In this document: positions 1 to 8,203 of the stretch, in pieces
Layout of the letters: the number at the start of each line of letters is the position of its first letter
Numbering within the stretch: the stretch's first letter is position 1
From: Aequorivita sp. UBA3180
GTDB taxonomy: Bacteria > Bacteroidota > Bacteroidia > Flavobacteriales > Flavobacteriaceae
Direction of reading: 5' to 3'
NCBI GenBank assembly: GCA_002364215.1
Contig: DEXQ01000016.1
Span: forward strand, 1 to 31,019
Length of the DNA stretch: 31,019 bases
Notes under the pieces: model-generated
Told to the model about the DNA's origin: nothing
What the model saw: only the letters and a program-made list of their open reading frames with translations
Database searches by the model: none
Program-made: the position numbers and the translations under genes

Positions 1-1904
1 GAAATGGTCACCAACTGCGCAGAACCCGTGCCAGTGAACTTGTAGAACACATCAGGGGCTGCGTTCCCGCCAGAATCCGTCGCCGTCAGCGTCTCTCCAA
101 CTACACTGTCGCCACAAGCTAAAGCATATGCATTAGCACAATCATCATTTGTGATAACAGGAGGTACACATATAGACATTGAAAATTGAAGGACTTGCCC
201 GGTGTCTCCACCTGCATCATCACAAACCTTCAAATTCCAGTCACCCATTATTTCTTCACCTGCAAAAGCAGCTGCAAAGGTTCCTCCCATTGGCTCATAA
301 GGCCCCACACCGAATGGAGCAGTAGCCAGGGTAATATCTGCACCGCCATCTTCAAACATAGTTCCATTATAACCATCATCTGTTCCACCGCCAAGATCAT
401 TGGCAAGCAATAATTCCGTTCCGTTTGGAGAAACCAAATAAAGATCGAGATCTGCAGTAAAAGTATGTGCAATATCAATTGTTATGTTCTCTAAGGTCGC
501 TCCAGAACCAATTGTTCCCATATCCGAAACAGTCACGGGAATTAGATTAGGGGCATTGGCACAATCTGACGTACTGGTTCCGGCACCATCAATATCAAAT
601 GGAACAGCAGTACTGTCATATGCTGTACTAGTACAAGCAGGTCCACCACTATCGCAGCTATACGTTCTAAAGGTATAGTCAAAAGTCGGGAATGGGTTAT
701 AGCCAGCATTTGCAAATACATTACCATCAGGATAAGGGTCATTTGTAGATCCTGAAATACAAGGCAATGCAGTATCTCCATCAATTACTATATAATATGT
801 ATTACCCACGGTAACGTTTACCACCGGATCCCAATAAACATCGGCCCAGTTGGTACCATCAGTTTGGGTAGTTCCGCTTGCCAGCATAGTTCCTCCAGCG
901 TTTGGAAGACCATCCCATAATGAAAGGTCAACGTTCAGACCTGTTGATGGATCCCTGAACTTAATACCCGCTCCAGCAGCTTCTGCCTCAAGCGGAATGT
1001 AAGATTGCGCCAAACCTGTTTGTGTAATATTCGCCATACAGGTATCATCCACATCTTGGTTAATTTCCAAAATAGGGCTACCGCAAACTCCACCGCCTCC
1101 GCCAGTGCCTTCTTCAATGGTCAAGGTATCTATCCCTATATAATCTGAATTGTTACCTACTGGTCCAGCATCGGTAACCCAATATCTAAAGGCTACCCTT
1201 GTATTGGTAGCTCCTGAAAGCCCGGAAATGGTAATGGTAAATTCCGTCCAAACCTCTGGATAGCCTCCTTGGGTTAAGGTGGGGTTTATTTCCAAAAGTA
1301 GTTCTGTATATGAACCTACATCTGCAGGCCCAGAAGGGTCAGTATTGGCCCCTGTTGGGTCAAGCCGCACTTCCAATCTATCCGGAAAGGTGCTACCCGT
1401 TACTGATCGTGTCCAAAAAGTTACAACATCACCATTCTCTAATTCGAGTACAGGGGTTATCATAAAGTTATTGATTACGCTACCGGCAGTGTTGTTGAAA
1501 TTTGCTCCAATATATGCCGTAGGAGCACCCGACTGTGCTGGAAAGACAGCATCGTTTCCTTGAAACCAATCTGTTGATCCTTGTGAATCACTAACATTTA
1601 CAAAACTATAACCGGCACCTGGCAATGTGGTAATATCATCGAAGCCTTCATCAAGCAAAGTTGCTTGTGGGTTTCTATTATTTACAACAAAACTCTGTGA
1701 TTGTAAATTTGCAGGTTGATTTGGATTGTAAGTTGCTGAACTTTCTATGTTTCTTTGCCGTTCAGTGGGCTCAATTGATTGTGATTTGTTTTCTACACCT
1801 AAGCTTCTAGATCCGTAGATCGAAGAATTTGGCTGGAGAAATTGTGCCTCTATGGTACTTACCATAGCAATCAAGGCAAAAATTAGCATTGTAATTCTTT
1901 TCAT
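1..1904 (-). CDS. Secreted multidomain protein (choice-of-anchor J-like plus P-domain), 3' end outside window
   Basis: Read by hand on the minus strand, this frame is open from an ATG at 1904 to the window edge (634 codons) with no stop, so the gene is partial. Residues 1-20 are a signal peptide (MKRITMLIFALIAMVSTIEA). Residues about 83-265 resemble the choice-of-anchor J / cleaved-adhesin beta-sandwich (LLDEGFDD, then INNFMITPVLEL). Residues about 280-415 form a second beta-rich module (AGAGIKF, LSLWDGLPNAGG, NTYYIVIDG). Residues about 445-579 look like a proprotein-convertase P-domain (LDLYLVSPNGTELLL, GDWNLKVCDDAGGDTG). A further beta-sandwich begins after residue 580. A Gly-rich linker at about 265-272 separates modules. 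This is the usual build of T9SS-exported surface or secreted proteins; the expected C-terminal sorting domain would lie outside the window. Function (adhesin or accessory part of a hydrolase) is inference; no catalytic module is visible. Confidence 0.8.
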   Translation of the reverse strand, partial: MKRITMLIFALIAMVSTIEAQFLQPNSSIYGSRSLGVENKSQSIEPTERQRNIESSATYNPNQPANLQSQSFVVNNRNPQATLLDEGFDDITTLPGAGYSFVNVSDSQGSTDWFQGNDAVFPAQSGAPTAYIGANFNNTAGSVINNFMITPVLELENGDVVTFWTRSVTGSTFPDRLEVRLDPTGANTDPSGPADVGSYTELLLEINPTLTQGGYPEVWTEFTITISGLSGATNTRVAFRYWVTDAGPVGNNSDYIGIDTLTIEEGTGGGGGVCGSPILEINQDVDDTCMANITQTGLAQSYIPLEAEAAGAGIKFRDPSTGLNVDLSLWDGLPNAGGTMLASGTTQTDGTNWADVYWDPVVNVTVGNTYYIVIDGDTALPCISGSTNDPYPDGNVFANAGYNPFPTFDYTFRTYSCDSGGPACTSTAYDSTAVPFDIDGAGTSTSDCANAPNLIPVTVSDMGTIGSGATLENITIDIAHTFTADLDLYLVSPNGTELLLANDLGGGTDDGYNGTMFEDGGADITLATAPFGVGPYEPMGGTFAAAFAGEEIMGDWNLKVCDDAGGDTGQVLQFSMSICVPPVITNDDCANAYALACGDSVVGETLTATDSGGNAAPDVFYKFTGTGSAQLVTI

Positions 1905-1934
1905 AATTAAATATTAGTTTAGTTAATAAGTGAC

Positions 1935-1965
1935 TAAATGTACCTAAAATTATGTTAATCACAAA
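1935..1965 (-). promoter_or_regulatory. Candidate flavobacterial promoter for the left-edge secreted protein
   Basis: On the minus strand TTTG (-33 type) is followed by exactly 19 nt and then TACATTTA, which matches the Bacteroidota -7 consensus TAnnTTTG except for the last base. It leaves a leader of about 30 nt before the ATG at 1904. Seen in sequence; activity is inferred. Confidence 0.4.
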
Positions 1966-1990
1966 TATTTACCACAACTAGTTTGTCCGT

Positions 1991-2031
1991 AAAAATAAAA
2001 AAATCCTATCCCGATAAATCTGGATAGGATT
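1991..2031 (-). terminator. Rho-independent terminator after fabI
   Basis: Perfect 10-bp stem AATCCTATCC / GGATAGGATT (2002-2011 and 2022-2031) with a 10-nt loop. On the minus strand it is followed by a T-rich run (TTTTTTATTTTTA), about 25 nt past the fabI stop. Confidence 0.85.
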
Positions 2032-2056
2032 CAATTAAATTATTGAAAGAAAAGCC

Positions 2057-2875
2057 TTACTTTCCTTCTACAAAAGCTTCCATCACGGCATCACTAACCC
2101 CCATGTTAGAGAACCCACCATCATTGTATAGATTTTGAAGTGTTACCCGTTTTGTCAAATCGCTAAACATAGCTACTGTGTAATTAGCACAGTCTAAAGC
2201 AGTTGCGTTACCCAAAGGAGACATTTTATCTGCGTAACTGATAAAACCATCAAATCCTTTTACACCCTGGCCTGCCGTAGTTGGGGTGGGTGATTGCGAA
2301 ATAGTATTAACGCGAACCTTTTTATCTCTTCCGAAGAAATATCCAAAACTGCGCGCAATGCTTTCCAAATAGGCCTTGTTATCTGCCATATCGTTATAAT
2401 CTGGAAAAACACGCTGTGCGGCCATATAGGTCAATGCTATAATACTCCCCCACTCGTTCATTGCATCTTTCTGGTAAAGTACTTGCATGGTCTTATGAAA
2501 TGAGCCTGCGGAAATATCCCAACCTTTATGGGTAAAGTCATAGTTCTGGCTGGTATAGTGATTGCCTTTGCGAACATTTACAGACATTCCAATAGAGTGC
2601 AATACAAAATCCAACTTGCCTCCTAAGATTTCGGTAGCTTTTGTTACTAAATTCTCCAAGTCCTCTATACTTGTAGCATCTGCAGGAATAACTTCAGAAT
2701 TAGTTTTCTCGGCCAGTGCATTAATTTGTCCCATTCGCAACGCGATGGGCGCATTGGTAAGTACAAACTTTCCGCCTTCTTCGTGAACGCGCTCTGCGGT
2801 TTTCCAAGCTATTGAATTCTCGTCCAACGCTCCAAAGATAATTCCACGTTTTCCTTTAAGTAGATTATAAGACAT
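2057..2875 (-). CDS. fabI: Enoyl-[acyl-carrier-protein] reductase (NADH), FabI type
   Basis: The 272-aa product is a short-chain dehydrogenase/reductase of the FabI class, which reduces trans-2-enoyl-ACP in the last step of each type II fatty-acid elongation cycle. Visible signatures are the N-terminal nucleotide-binding segment GALDENSIAW (about 15-24) and the FabI catalytic spacing Tyr-x6-Lys at Y160 and K167 (YNDMADNK), with a second conserved Tyr at Y150. After the active site, SQSPTPTTAG corresponds to the flexible substrate-binding region. Length matches the family. It is last in the minus-strand block, 69 bp after recN, and is followed by a strong terminator. TATCTTTA at 2933-2940 may be its own -7 box (one mismatch, no clear -33). 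Triclosan sensitivity would be expected from the class but is inference. Confidence 0.95.
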   Translation of the reverse strand: MSYNLLKGKRGIIFGALDENSIAWKTAERVHEEGGKFVLTNAPIALRMGQINALAEKTNSEVIPADATSIEDLENLVTKATEILGGKLDFVLHSIGMSVNVRKGNHYTSQNYDFTHKGWDISAGSFHKTMQVLYQKDAMNEWGSIIALTYMAAQRVFPDYNDMADNKAYLESIARSFGYFFGRDKKVRVNTISQSPTPTTAGQGVKGFDGFISYADKMSPLGNATALDCANYTVAMFSDLTKRVTLQNLYNDGGFSNMGVSDAVMEAFVEGK

Positions 2876-2944
2876 GTTTTAATTTATTTTATGGTTGAAT
2901 AGATTTTCTTATTAAAAATTTCCTTTGAAAAGTAAAGATACGTT

Positions 2945-4597
2945 TTAATTCAATAATTCCTTTGCATTGGCTATAGCCGCTTCAGAAAGATTTTTTCCGC
3001 CTAGCATTTGCGCTATCTCTACAATACGATCATTCTCATTCAAATGCTTAAGGTAAGTAGCGGTAACCTCATTAGTATCTTCTTTATAAACTTTTATATG
3101 GTTGTCGCCCTTGGCGGCAATTTGCGGTAAATGTGTAATGCTCAACAGCTGCATTTTTTTGCTCATCTGGCACATAATATCTGCCATTTTATTGGCTATT
3201 TCACCCGAAACCCCTGTGTCTATCTCATCAAAAACGATAGTAGGCAGTTTTTTATATTCAGCCAAAACTGCTTTAATGGCTAACATAATACGGCTCATTT
3301 CGCCTCCAGAGGCAACTTTTTTTAATGGTCCGAAAGCTAAGCCTTTGTTTGCCGTGAACAATAATTGCAACGTATCGGTACCATTATTTTTAAATTCTTC
3401 CGAAGAGATAAGTTCAAACTGAAATTGCGCATTGGGCAACCCCAATGGAAAAAGCGTCTCTTCAAGCTTTTTCTTAAGTGTGGGGATTGCCTCCATTCTT
3501 TTTACATGAAGATTTTTGGCTGTTTTTAAAGCCATTTCACGCAACTGCGCTTTTTGTTTTTCCAAATTGCCAATCTGTTCTTCCAGGCCAAGGGTAGTAT
3601 TTACTTTTTCCTCAAGATCTTCTTCTATTTTGATTAATTCTTCCGTAGAAGAAACCGCATGCTTTTGTTGCAATTTATAAAGCGCTTGTAGCTTTTCATT
3701 AACCTGAAACAACATTTCGGGATCTGCTTCAATGTTTTCAGCGGCATTGTTGATTTCTGCAGCAATGTCTTCCATTTCAATAATGGCGCTGTTCAAACGT
3801 TGCCATAAACCTTCAAATTTTTTTGAAAACTCCTTGATTCTTCCCAATAAAACTCGCGCTTCCTTGGCTGTTTGCAAGCTGCCTATCTGCTCTTCATCCA
3901 AAAGCTGGTTTGCATTGGCAAGCGCTTCTTGAATTGCTTCGGCATTATTAAGGGTTTCGTACGTTTCTTCCAACTCTTGCTGGTTCAACTTTTTTAGGTT
4001 GGCCTGTTGCAGTTCATTATAAAGAAAAGTGTTGTAATCCAGTTCTTTGGAAGCAGCATCTTTTTGATGTTTTAATTTTGAAAGTGCTTCAGAAGTTTTT
4101 TTGAAATCTTCAAATTGTGACTTATACGTCTTTAAAAGTTCGGCATTTCCAGCCAAGGCATCAATCACTTCCATTTGAAAAGTTTCGGAAACGATTTCTA
4201 AGGTTTCGTGCTGGCTATGAACATCAACCAAATACGGCGCCAATGCCTGTAATTGTGTTAAGGCCACGGGAGTATCATTTACAAATGCTCGTGATTTTCC
4301 GCCGGGCAATATTTCGCGACGGATTATAGTGTTGGGTTCATAATCAAGATCGTTTTCCTGAAAAATATTCTGCAGTTCGTAATTCTTTATTGAAAAATGT
4401 CCTTCAATAATGCACTTTCTTAAAGGATCTTTTACGCTGCTCAAATCTGCACGTTTTCCCAAAACAAGTGCCAATGCACCTAAAATGATGGATTTTCCAG
4501 CGCCTGTTTCACCTGTAATAATTGTTAGCCCCTCATTTAAATCCACGCGAATATCTTCAATAAGCGCATAGTTTTTTATGGCAAGACTGGTTATCAA
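2945..4597 (-). CDS. recN: DNA repair protein RecN
   Basis: This 550-aa SMC-like ATPase acts in recombinational repair of double-strand breaks. Walker A is GETGAGKS at residues 29-36. The C-terminal ABC signature (ASGGEMSRIMLAIK) and Walker B (TIVFDEIDTGVSG) are intact, followed by the H-loop region (LSITHLPQIAAKGD). Between them lies a long charged coiled-coil-forming region, about 160-370. Length is normal for RecN. The start must be TTG: an in-frame stop lies three codons upstream and the first internal Met is past residue 140, while the TTG start gives the family N-terminus (MITSLAIKNYALIEDI). It follows porD by 138 bp, in the bamD-rpoZ-coaBC-porD-recN order I recall as common in Flavobacteriaceae. 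Confidence 0.95.
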   Translation of the reverse strand: MITSLAIKNYALIEDIRVDLNEGLTIITGETGAGKSIILGALALVLGKRADLSSVKDPLRKCIIEGHFSIKNYELQNIFQENDLDYEPNTIIRREILPGGKSRAFVNDTPVALTQLQALAPYLVDVHSQHETLEIVSETFQMEVIDALAGNAELLKTYKSQFEDFKKTSEALSKLKHQKDAASKELDYNTFLYNELQQANLKKLNQQELEETYETLNNAEAIQEALANANQLLDEEQIGSLQTAKEARVLLGRIKEFSKKFEGLWQRLNSAIIEMEDIAAEINNAAENIEADPEMLFQVNEKLQALYKLQQKHAVSSTEELIKIEEDLEEKVNTTLGLEEQIGNLEKQKAQLREMALKTAKNLHVKRMEAIPTLKKKLEETLFPLGLPNAQFQFELISSEEFKNNGTDTLQLLFTANKGLAFGPLKKVASGGEMSRIMLAIKAVLAEYKKLPTIVFDEIDTGVSGEIANKMADIMCQMSKKMQLLSITHLPQIAAKGDNHIKVYKEDTNEVTATYLKHLNENDRIVEIAQMLGGKNLSEAAIANAKELLN

Positions 4598-4649
4598 AAT
4601 TAAACGTTAGATTTTAGATATGAGACCTAAGATTTTTCAATAATCTATA

Positions 4650-4675
4650 TTCAATATCCAACTTTGGACATTGAA
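4650..4675. repeat. Intergenic hairpin between porD and recN
   Basis: The arms TTCAATATCCAA (4650-4661) and TTGGACATTGAA (4664-4675) pair at 11 of 12 positions around a 2-nt loop. No U-tract follows on either strand, so it is not a classic terminator. It could be an mRNA-processing or stability element in the porD-recN transcript; function is unknown. Confidence 0.5.
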
Positions 4676-4735
4676 CTTCGAATCTATAAATTTAAAAGAA
4701 AGAAATTAACTGGTATACCCTTGTTGAAAGAAAAA

Positions 4736-5626
4736 TTAAAATTTGATTTCAGTCCAGTTACTTCGTTTGGTAGGCGCCAACCTATTTAGGTTTTCGATCA
4801 GTTTTGTAATATCAACCTGTGGCCCACCGCTAAATATGGCTTGAATTTCGTCACTTTTAGCATCAAAGAACGTACGCACCAAAAATGAATTCGGCCTGCG
4901 ATCGTTAATGCCTTTCAATTTATTGATAGCCTCTGCAACATTCTGTTTTGCCATCTTTTGGTCTGAGGCCATCATATCCATTCCTTCGCGGTGGTATTGA
5001 TACATCACATCGTGAAATTCCTTATAAACCGACGACAATAAAGCATCGTTATAACGAAACCTGGACTGGTTGCCATCAGTTGCTTTCCAACCTTGAAAAT
5101 TGCTGGAAGCGGCTGTATTTGTAATCTGTTTTGCAATTTCAAAATAAGGCGCTCCGCCATTTGGTGAATAAGTATCGGCATCCAAGCCTATAACTGTATA
5201 CACGTGGAATGCAACTACAGATACGAGGTTTGAACCAAAACTGTTGATGTTAAAAGTTAACGGCTCATATTCTTTATAATTGAACCTAACTTGCTTGTCA
5301 AAATAATTGTAAACCGGGGTATCGTAAGTAGATTCAAAAACGGGACGGGAGGATTGTATTTGTAATGTGGCAGTAAAGGAATCGCCATCATATTCACTTA
5401 CAACCAAAGTCATGTTGCAATCTATACGTTCTTGGTTTTTGTATTCCATATTGGTCCATTTCGTATTGTTCACAAATTCCCGCAATTGGGTTTCCAGCGT
5501 TCTGAAAATCTGCAAATTAGGTTGTCCGGTCTGTTCGGCGTCTATGGACACTGTGCAATTAAGTTCTTGGGCCTGTGCAGAAAACACAGTGATAGCACAT
5601 AATAAGAAAAGTAAAATTTTACGCAT
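4736..5626 (-). CDS. porD: DUF4835 family protein, PorD-like (type IX secretion associated)
   Basis: The 296-aa product has a signal peptide (MRKILLFLLCAITVFSAQAQ) and no membrane segment afterwards, so it is expected in the periplasm. The body (ELNCTVSIDAEQTG near the N-terminus, later FRTLETQLREFVNNTKW and a C-terminal PTKRSNWTEIKF) matches what I know of the DUF4835 family, found next to coaBC and recN in Bacteroidota and referred to as PorD. PorD is linked to type IX secretion and gliding, but its biochemical role is not settled. The start ATG lies inside the end of coaBC (8-nt overlap), which implies translational coupling. The family call is from pattern memory; the PorD name is less certain than the DUF4835 assignment. 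Confidence 0.75.
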   Translation of the reverse strand: MRKILLFLLCAITVFSAQAQELNCTVSIDAEQTGQPNLQIFRTLETQLREFVNNTKWTNMEYKNQERIDCNMTLVVSEYDGDSFTATLQIQSSRPVFESTYDTPVYNYFDKQVRFNYKEYEPLTFNINSFGSNLVSVVAFHVYTVIGLDADTYSPNGGAPYFEIAKQITNTAASSNFQGWKATDGNQSRFRYNDALLSSVYKEFHDVMYQYHREGMDMMASDQKMAKQNVAEAINKLKGINDRRPNSFLVRTFFDAKSDEIQAIFSGGPQVDITKLIENLNRLAPTKRSNWTEIKF

Positions 5627-6842
5627 TTGTCTGTTCTATAATATATTCTAAAATATCTTTTGCTACTTCTTTTTTAGGTTTAACAGGAAAAGGAAGCACT
5701 TTATTGTCTTTGGTTATCAAAGTAATTTTGTTGGTGTCGGTTTGAAAGCCCGCGCCTTTGTCCCGAAGCGAATTTAACACAATTAAATCTAAATTCTTTT
5801 TTTTCAGTTTCAATTTTGCATTTTCTTCTTCGTTTTCGGTTTCCAAAGCAAAGCCAACCAGAAATTGGTCTTTCTTTATTTCGCCCAGCGAAGCCAATGT
5901 GTCTTTTGTTTTTGTAAGACGAAGCGTTAAATCTTCAGTTTTCTTTTTAATTTTTTGAGAAGCAACTTCCGAAGGGCGATAATCGGCAACTGCTGCGCTT
6001 AAAATAGCGACATCACATATATCAAAATATTCGTGCGCGGCATTGTACATTTCTTCCGCAGAAGTAACGCGAATGATTTTCACAAAATCATTTTCAAGTT
6101 TTAAAGCACTGGGTCCTGAAATCAAAACAACTTCAGCACCAAGTGAAGCAGCAGCCTCGGCAATTGCATAACCCATTTTTCCGCTGGAGTGGTTCCCAAT
6201 GAAACGAACGGGGTCAATGGCTTCGTAGGTTGGCCCAGCGGTAATCAAAAATTTCTTGCCGCGTAGCGGAAGTTTTTTCAGTAAATCATTTTCCAAAAAG
6301 GAAACAATTTCCTCAGGCTCGGCCATCCTGCCCTGCCCTACCAAACCGCTGGCCAATTCGCCAAAAGCTGCGGGAATTTGAATATTTCCGAAGCTTTCAA
6401 GTTTCTTAAAGGTTTCTGCCGTTGATGGGTGTTGGTGCATATCCAAATCCATTGCAGGGGCATAATACACGGGGCATTTTGCCGAAAGGTAGCACGCAAG
6501 CAAAAGGTTATCGCAGGCGCCATTTGCCATTTTGGAAAGTGTATTGGCAGTGGCGGGAGCAATCAAAAAGAAATCTGCCCACAAGGCCAATTCTACATGG
6601 TTGTTCCATTGGGGCTCTTTGAAGCTGTTCTCATCTTTTTCATCAGTGAAGGATGAAAAAACTTCATTTTTTGAAAGCGTTGCGAGGGTAAGTGGGGTTA
6701 CAAATTCCTTTGCTGCATCTGTCATAACCACTTTTACGTTAGCTCCCTTTTTCACTAGAAGTCTAACCAAAAAAGCTGTTTTGTACGCGGCAATCCCGCC
6801 GGTAACGCCAAGCAAGATATTTTTCCCGTTCAAAACAGCCAT
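5619..6842 (-). CDS. coaBC: Bifunctional phosphopantothenoylcysteine decarboxylase / phosphopantothenate-cysteine ligase
   Basis: A 407-aa fusion carrying two steps of coenzyme A synthesis. The N-terminal CoaC half (about 1-190) is an FMN-dependent decarboxylase with the N-terminal GVTGGIAAYK, the active-site His at H82 (NNHVELALWAD), the PATANT motif (96-101) and the substrate-recognition clamp PAMDLDMHQHP (129-139, with Asp where many homologues have Asn). The CoaB half begins with FLITAGPTYEAIDPVR (about 198-213) and SSGKMG, and carries the lysine-rich KIKKK loop used in ligation. Length is normal. It sits 71 bp after rpoZ and overlaps porD by 8 nt. Confidence 0.95.
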   Translation of the reverse strand: MAVLNGKNILLGVTGGIAAYKTAFLVRLLVKKGANVKVVMTDAAKEFVTPLTLATLSKNEVFSSFTDEKDENSFKEPQWNNHVELALWADFFLIAPATANTLSKMANGACDNLLLACYLSAKCPVYYAPAMDLDMHQHPSTAETFKKLESFGNIQIPAAFGELASGLVGQGRMAEPEEIVSFLENDLLKKLPLRGKKFLITAGPTYEAIDPVRFIGNHSSGKMGYAIAEAAASLGAEVVLISGPSALKLENDFVKIIRVTSAEEMYNAAHEYFDICDVAILSAAVADYRPSEVASQKIKKKTEDLTLRLTKTKDTLASLGEIKKDQFLVGFALETENEEENAKLKLKKKNLDLIVLNSLRDKGAGFQTDTNKITLITKDNKVLPFPVKPKKEVAKDILEYIIEQTNA

Positions 6843-6845
6843 TTT

Positions 6846-6905
6846 TTTTGTTTCCAGTTTCAGGTTACTTGTTTCAAGTTACGTTTTACCATTAACTTTT
6901 AACGA
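6846..6905. repeat. Low-complexity intergenic tract of degenerate short words
   Basis: On the minus strand the rpoZ-coaBC spacer consists of loosely repeated words (AACTTGAAAC, AAGTAACCTGAAAC, TGGAAAC after GTTAAAAGTTAATG). It is a degenerate short tandem repeat of about 7-10 nt. No conserved structure or promoter was seen. Confidence 0.45.
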
Positions 6906-6913
6906 ATAACTTA

Positions 6914-7243
6914 TTACTCCACTACTTCATCTTTGGTGTTGCGGTAGTAGATTTTATTTTCTAGCCATTCCTGTACTGCCAAAGCATGTGGCTTTGGAAG
7001 TCTTTCGTAGAACTTTGAAACTTCAATTTGCTCCTTGTTTTCGAAAATTTCTTCCAAACTGTCGTTGTAAGTAGCAAACTCGTCAAGTTTTTCCAAAAGT
7101 TCTTTTTTGATGTCACCGTTTATTTGTGCGGCACGTTTCGAGATAATCGAAATAGCCTCATAAATGTTGTTTGTAGGCTCGTCAATTTTATTCTTGTCAA
7201 GCGTAACGGTATTGATTGGCGCATCTGAATTTTTAATATCCAT
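6914..7243 (-). CDS. rpoZ: DNA-directed RNA polymerase subunit omega (Bacteroidota type)
   Basis: The 109-aa protein has the Rpb6/omega core NIYEAISIISKRAAQIN (about residues 26-42), which packs on the beta-prime subunit and promotes RNA polymerase assembly. The C-terminal tail (SKFYERLPKPHALAVQEWLENKIYYR) is the extension seen in Bacteroidota omega proteins and is absent from the shorter E. coli protein. Its position between bamD (12 bp upstream) and coaBC supports the call, since omega and coaBC are often adjacent in this phylum. It is probably expressed from the bamD promoter. Confidence 0.88.
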   Translation of the reverse strand: MDIKNSDAPINTVTLDKNKIDEPTNNIYEAISIISKRAAQINGDIKKELLEKLDEFATYNDSLEEIFENKEQIEVSKFYERLPKPHALAVQEWLENKIYYRNTKDEVVE

Positions 7244-7255
7244 AATAAAAATTAA

Positions 7256-8080
7256 TTAAATAGTGGGTTCTGTTTCTAAAGGTACAATTCTGCTCTCTAT
7301 ATCCTGATAAAATTCCATTGCTTCAGGAGCTAAATCTGTATCCTTATAATATTTTATAAAGTTATTGTAATAAACTTTTGCATCGCGCAGACGTTCCTGC
7401 ACCAAAACTGGAATACTGTTTACGGCCAATTTATAGGCAGCTACAAATCTTCCGTAAAAGGCATCTTTTCTATATATAGAGCCCGGATTATCTGTAATAA
7501 AATTATCAAAGGCGCCAATGGCAGCTTTGTAATCCTCAACGTGCAAATATTGTTTTGCAACCTCAAACTCCTTCTTTTCCAATTTATTTCGCAACTCCGC
7601 TACCAACGTATTTGCCTCGGCGCGTTTGTCTGAATTTGGATATTGGTTTATAAATTCCTGCAATTTTTCAAGTCCTTTATCGGTATCTTTTTGGTCCAAA
7701 GAATATCTTGGTGAAAGCTGATAAAAACTTTTCGCAGATTTAAAAGCCGCTATTTCAACACTGTCGCTCTGTGGATAGGCTTGGGTAAATCTTTCAAATT
7801 GATATCCCGCAAGATAATAATCCTCTAAACTGTAGTAGGTATTTGCGTAGATGAACATCAATTTTTCACCTTGTGGTTTTCCTCGGTAGGCAGGCACCAA
7901 TTGTTCCATCAATTTAAGGCCTTTCTTGTATTTCCCAATTCTATAAAGCGAATCGGCAAAGGTGTATTTTTTCCCCATATCATCCTTTCGCAAAACCTGT
8001 TGATATTGGCTACAGGATGAAAGAAGTATGGTTAAACAAAGTATAATAAAAAGTGGTAATCGCATGGGCTTAAAAAACAT
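7256..8080 (-). CDS. bamD: Outer membrane protein assembly factor BamD (lipoprotein)
   Basis: The 274-aa lipoprotein has a hydrophobic signal peptide ending in a lipobox (LLSSC, Cys23), followed by TPR-like helical repeats (FADSLYRIGKYKKGLKLMEQLV, FERFTQAYPQSDSVEIAAF, LQEFINQYPNSDKRAEA, FDNFITDNPGS) characteristic of BamD/YfiO. BamD helps the BamA complex insert beta-barrel proteins into the outer membrane and is usually essential. Start choice is uncertain: the ATG at 8080 lies only 4 nt after a perfect -7 box, so the second in-frame ATG at 8065 (MRLPLFIILCL), which gives a classic signal peptide, is an equally good start unless the transcript is leaderless. It appears to be the first gene of the bamD-rpoZ-coaBC-porD-recN unit. 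Confidence 0.9.
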   Translation of the reverse strand: MFFKPMRLPLFIILCLTILLSSCSQYQQVLRKDDMGKKYTFADSLYRIGKYKKGLKLMEQLVPAYRGKPQGEKLMFIYANTYYSLEDYYLAGYQFERFTQAYPQSDSVEIAAFKSAKSFYQLSPRYSLDQKDTDKGLEKLQEFINQYPNSDKRAEANTLVAELRNKLEKKEFEVAKQYLHVEDYKAAIGAFDNFITDNPGSIYRKDAFYGRFVAAYKLAVNSIPVLVQERLRDAKVYYNNFIKYYKDTDLAPEAMEFYQDIESRIVPLETEPTI

Positions 8081-8084
8081 CGTG

Positions 8085-8116
8085 CAAAAATAGGAAATTA
8101 AACATGATTGAACAAA
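8085..8116 (-). promoter_or_regulatory. Promoter of the bamD-rpoZ-coaBC operon
   Basis: On the minus strand TTTG is followed by 20 nt and then TATTTTTG, a perfect TAnnTTTG -7 box. The box ends 4 nt before the upstream bamD ATG and 19 nt before the alternative ATG. Confidence 0.6.
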
Positions 8117-8203
8117 ACTTATTCTTCGGCTAAAATATTGCGCTCAAGCCTATTATTTGCAAGCCTTTTGAAATATTTAACGCATAGCGGGAAAAGAACC
8201 TTT

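Noticed and set aside
7772..7780. DnaA-box-like TGTGGATAG
   Set aside because: One mismatch, inside bamD, isolated; expected by chance.
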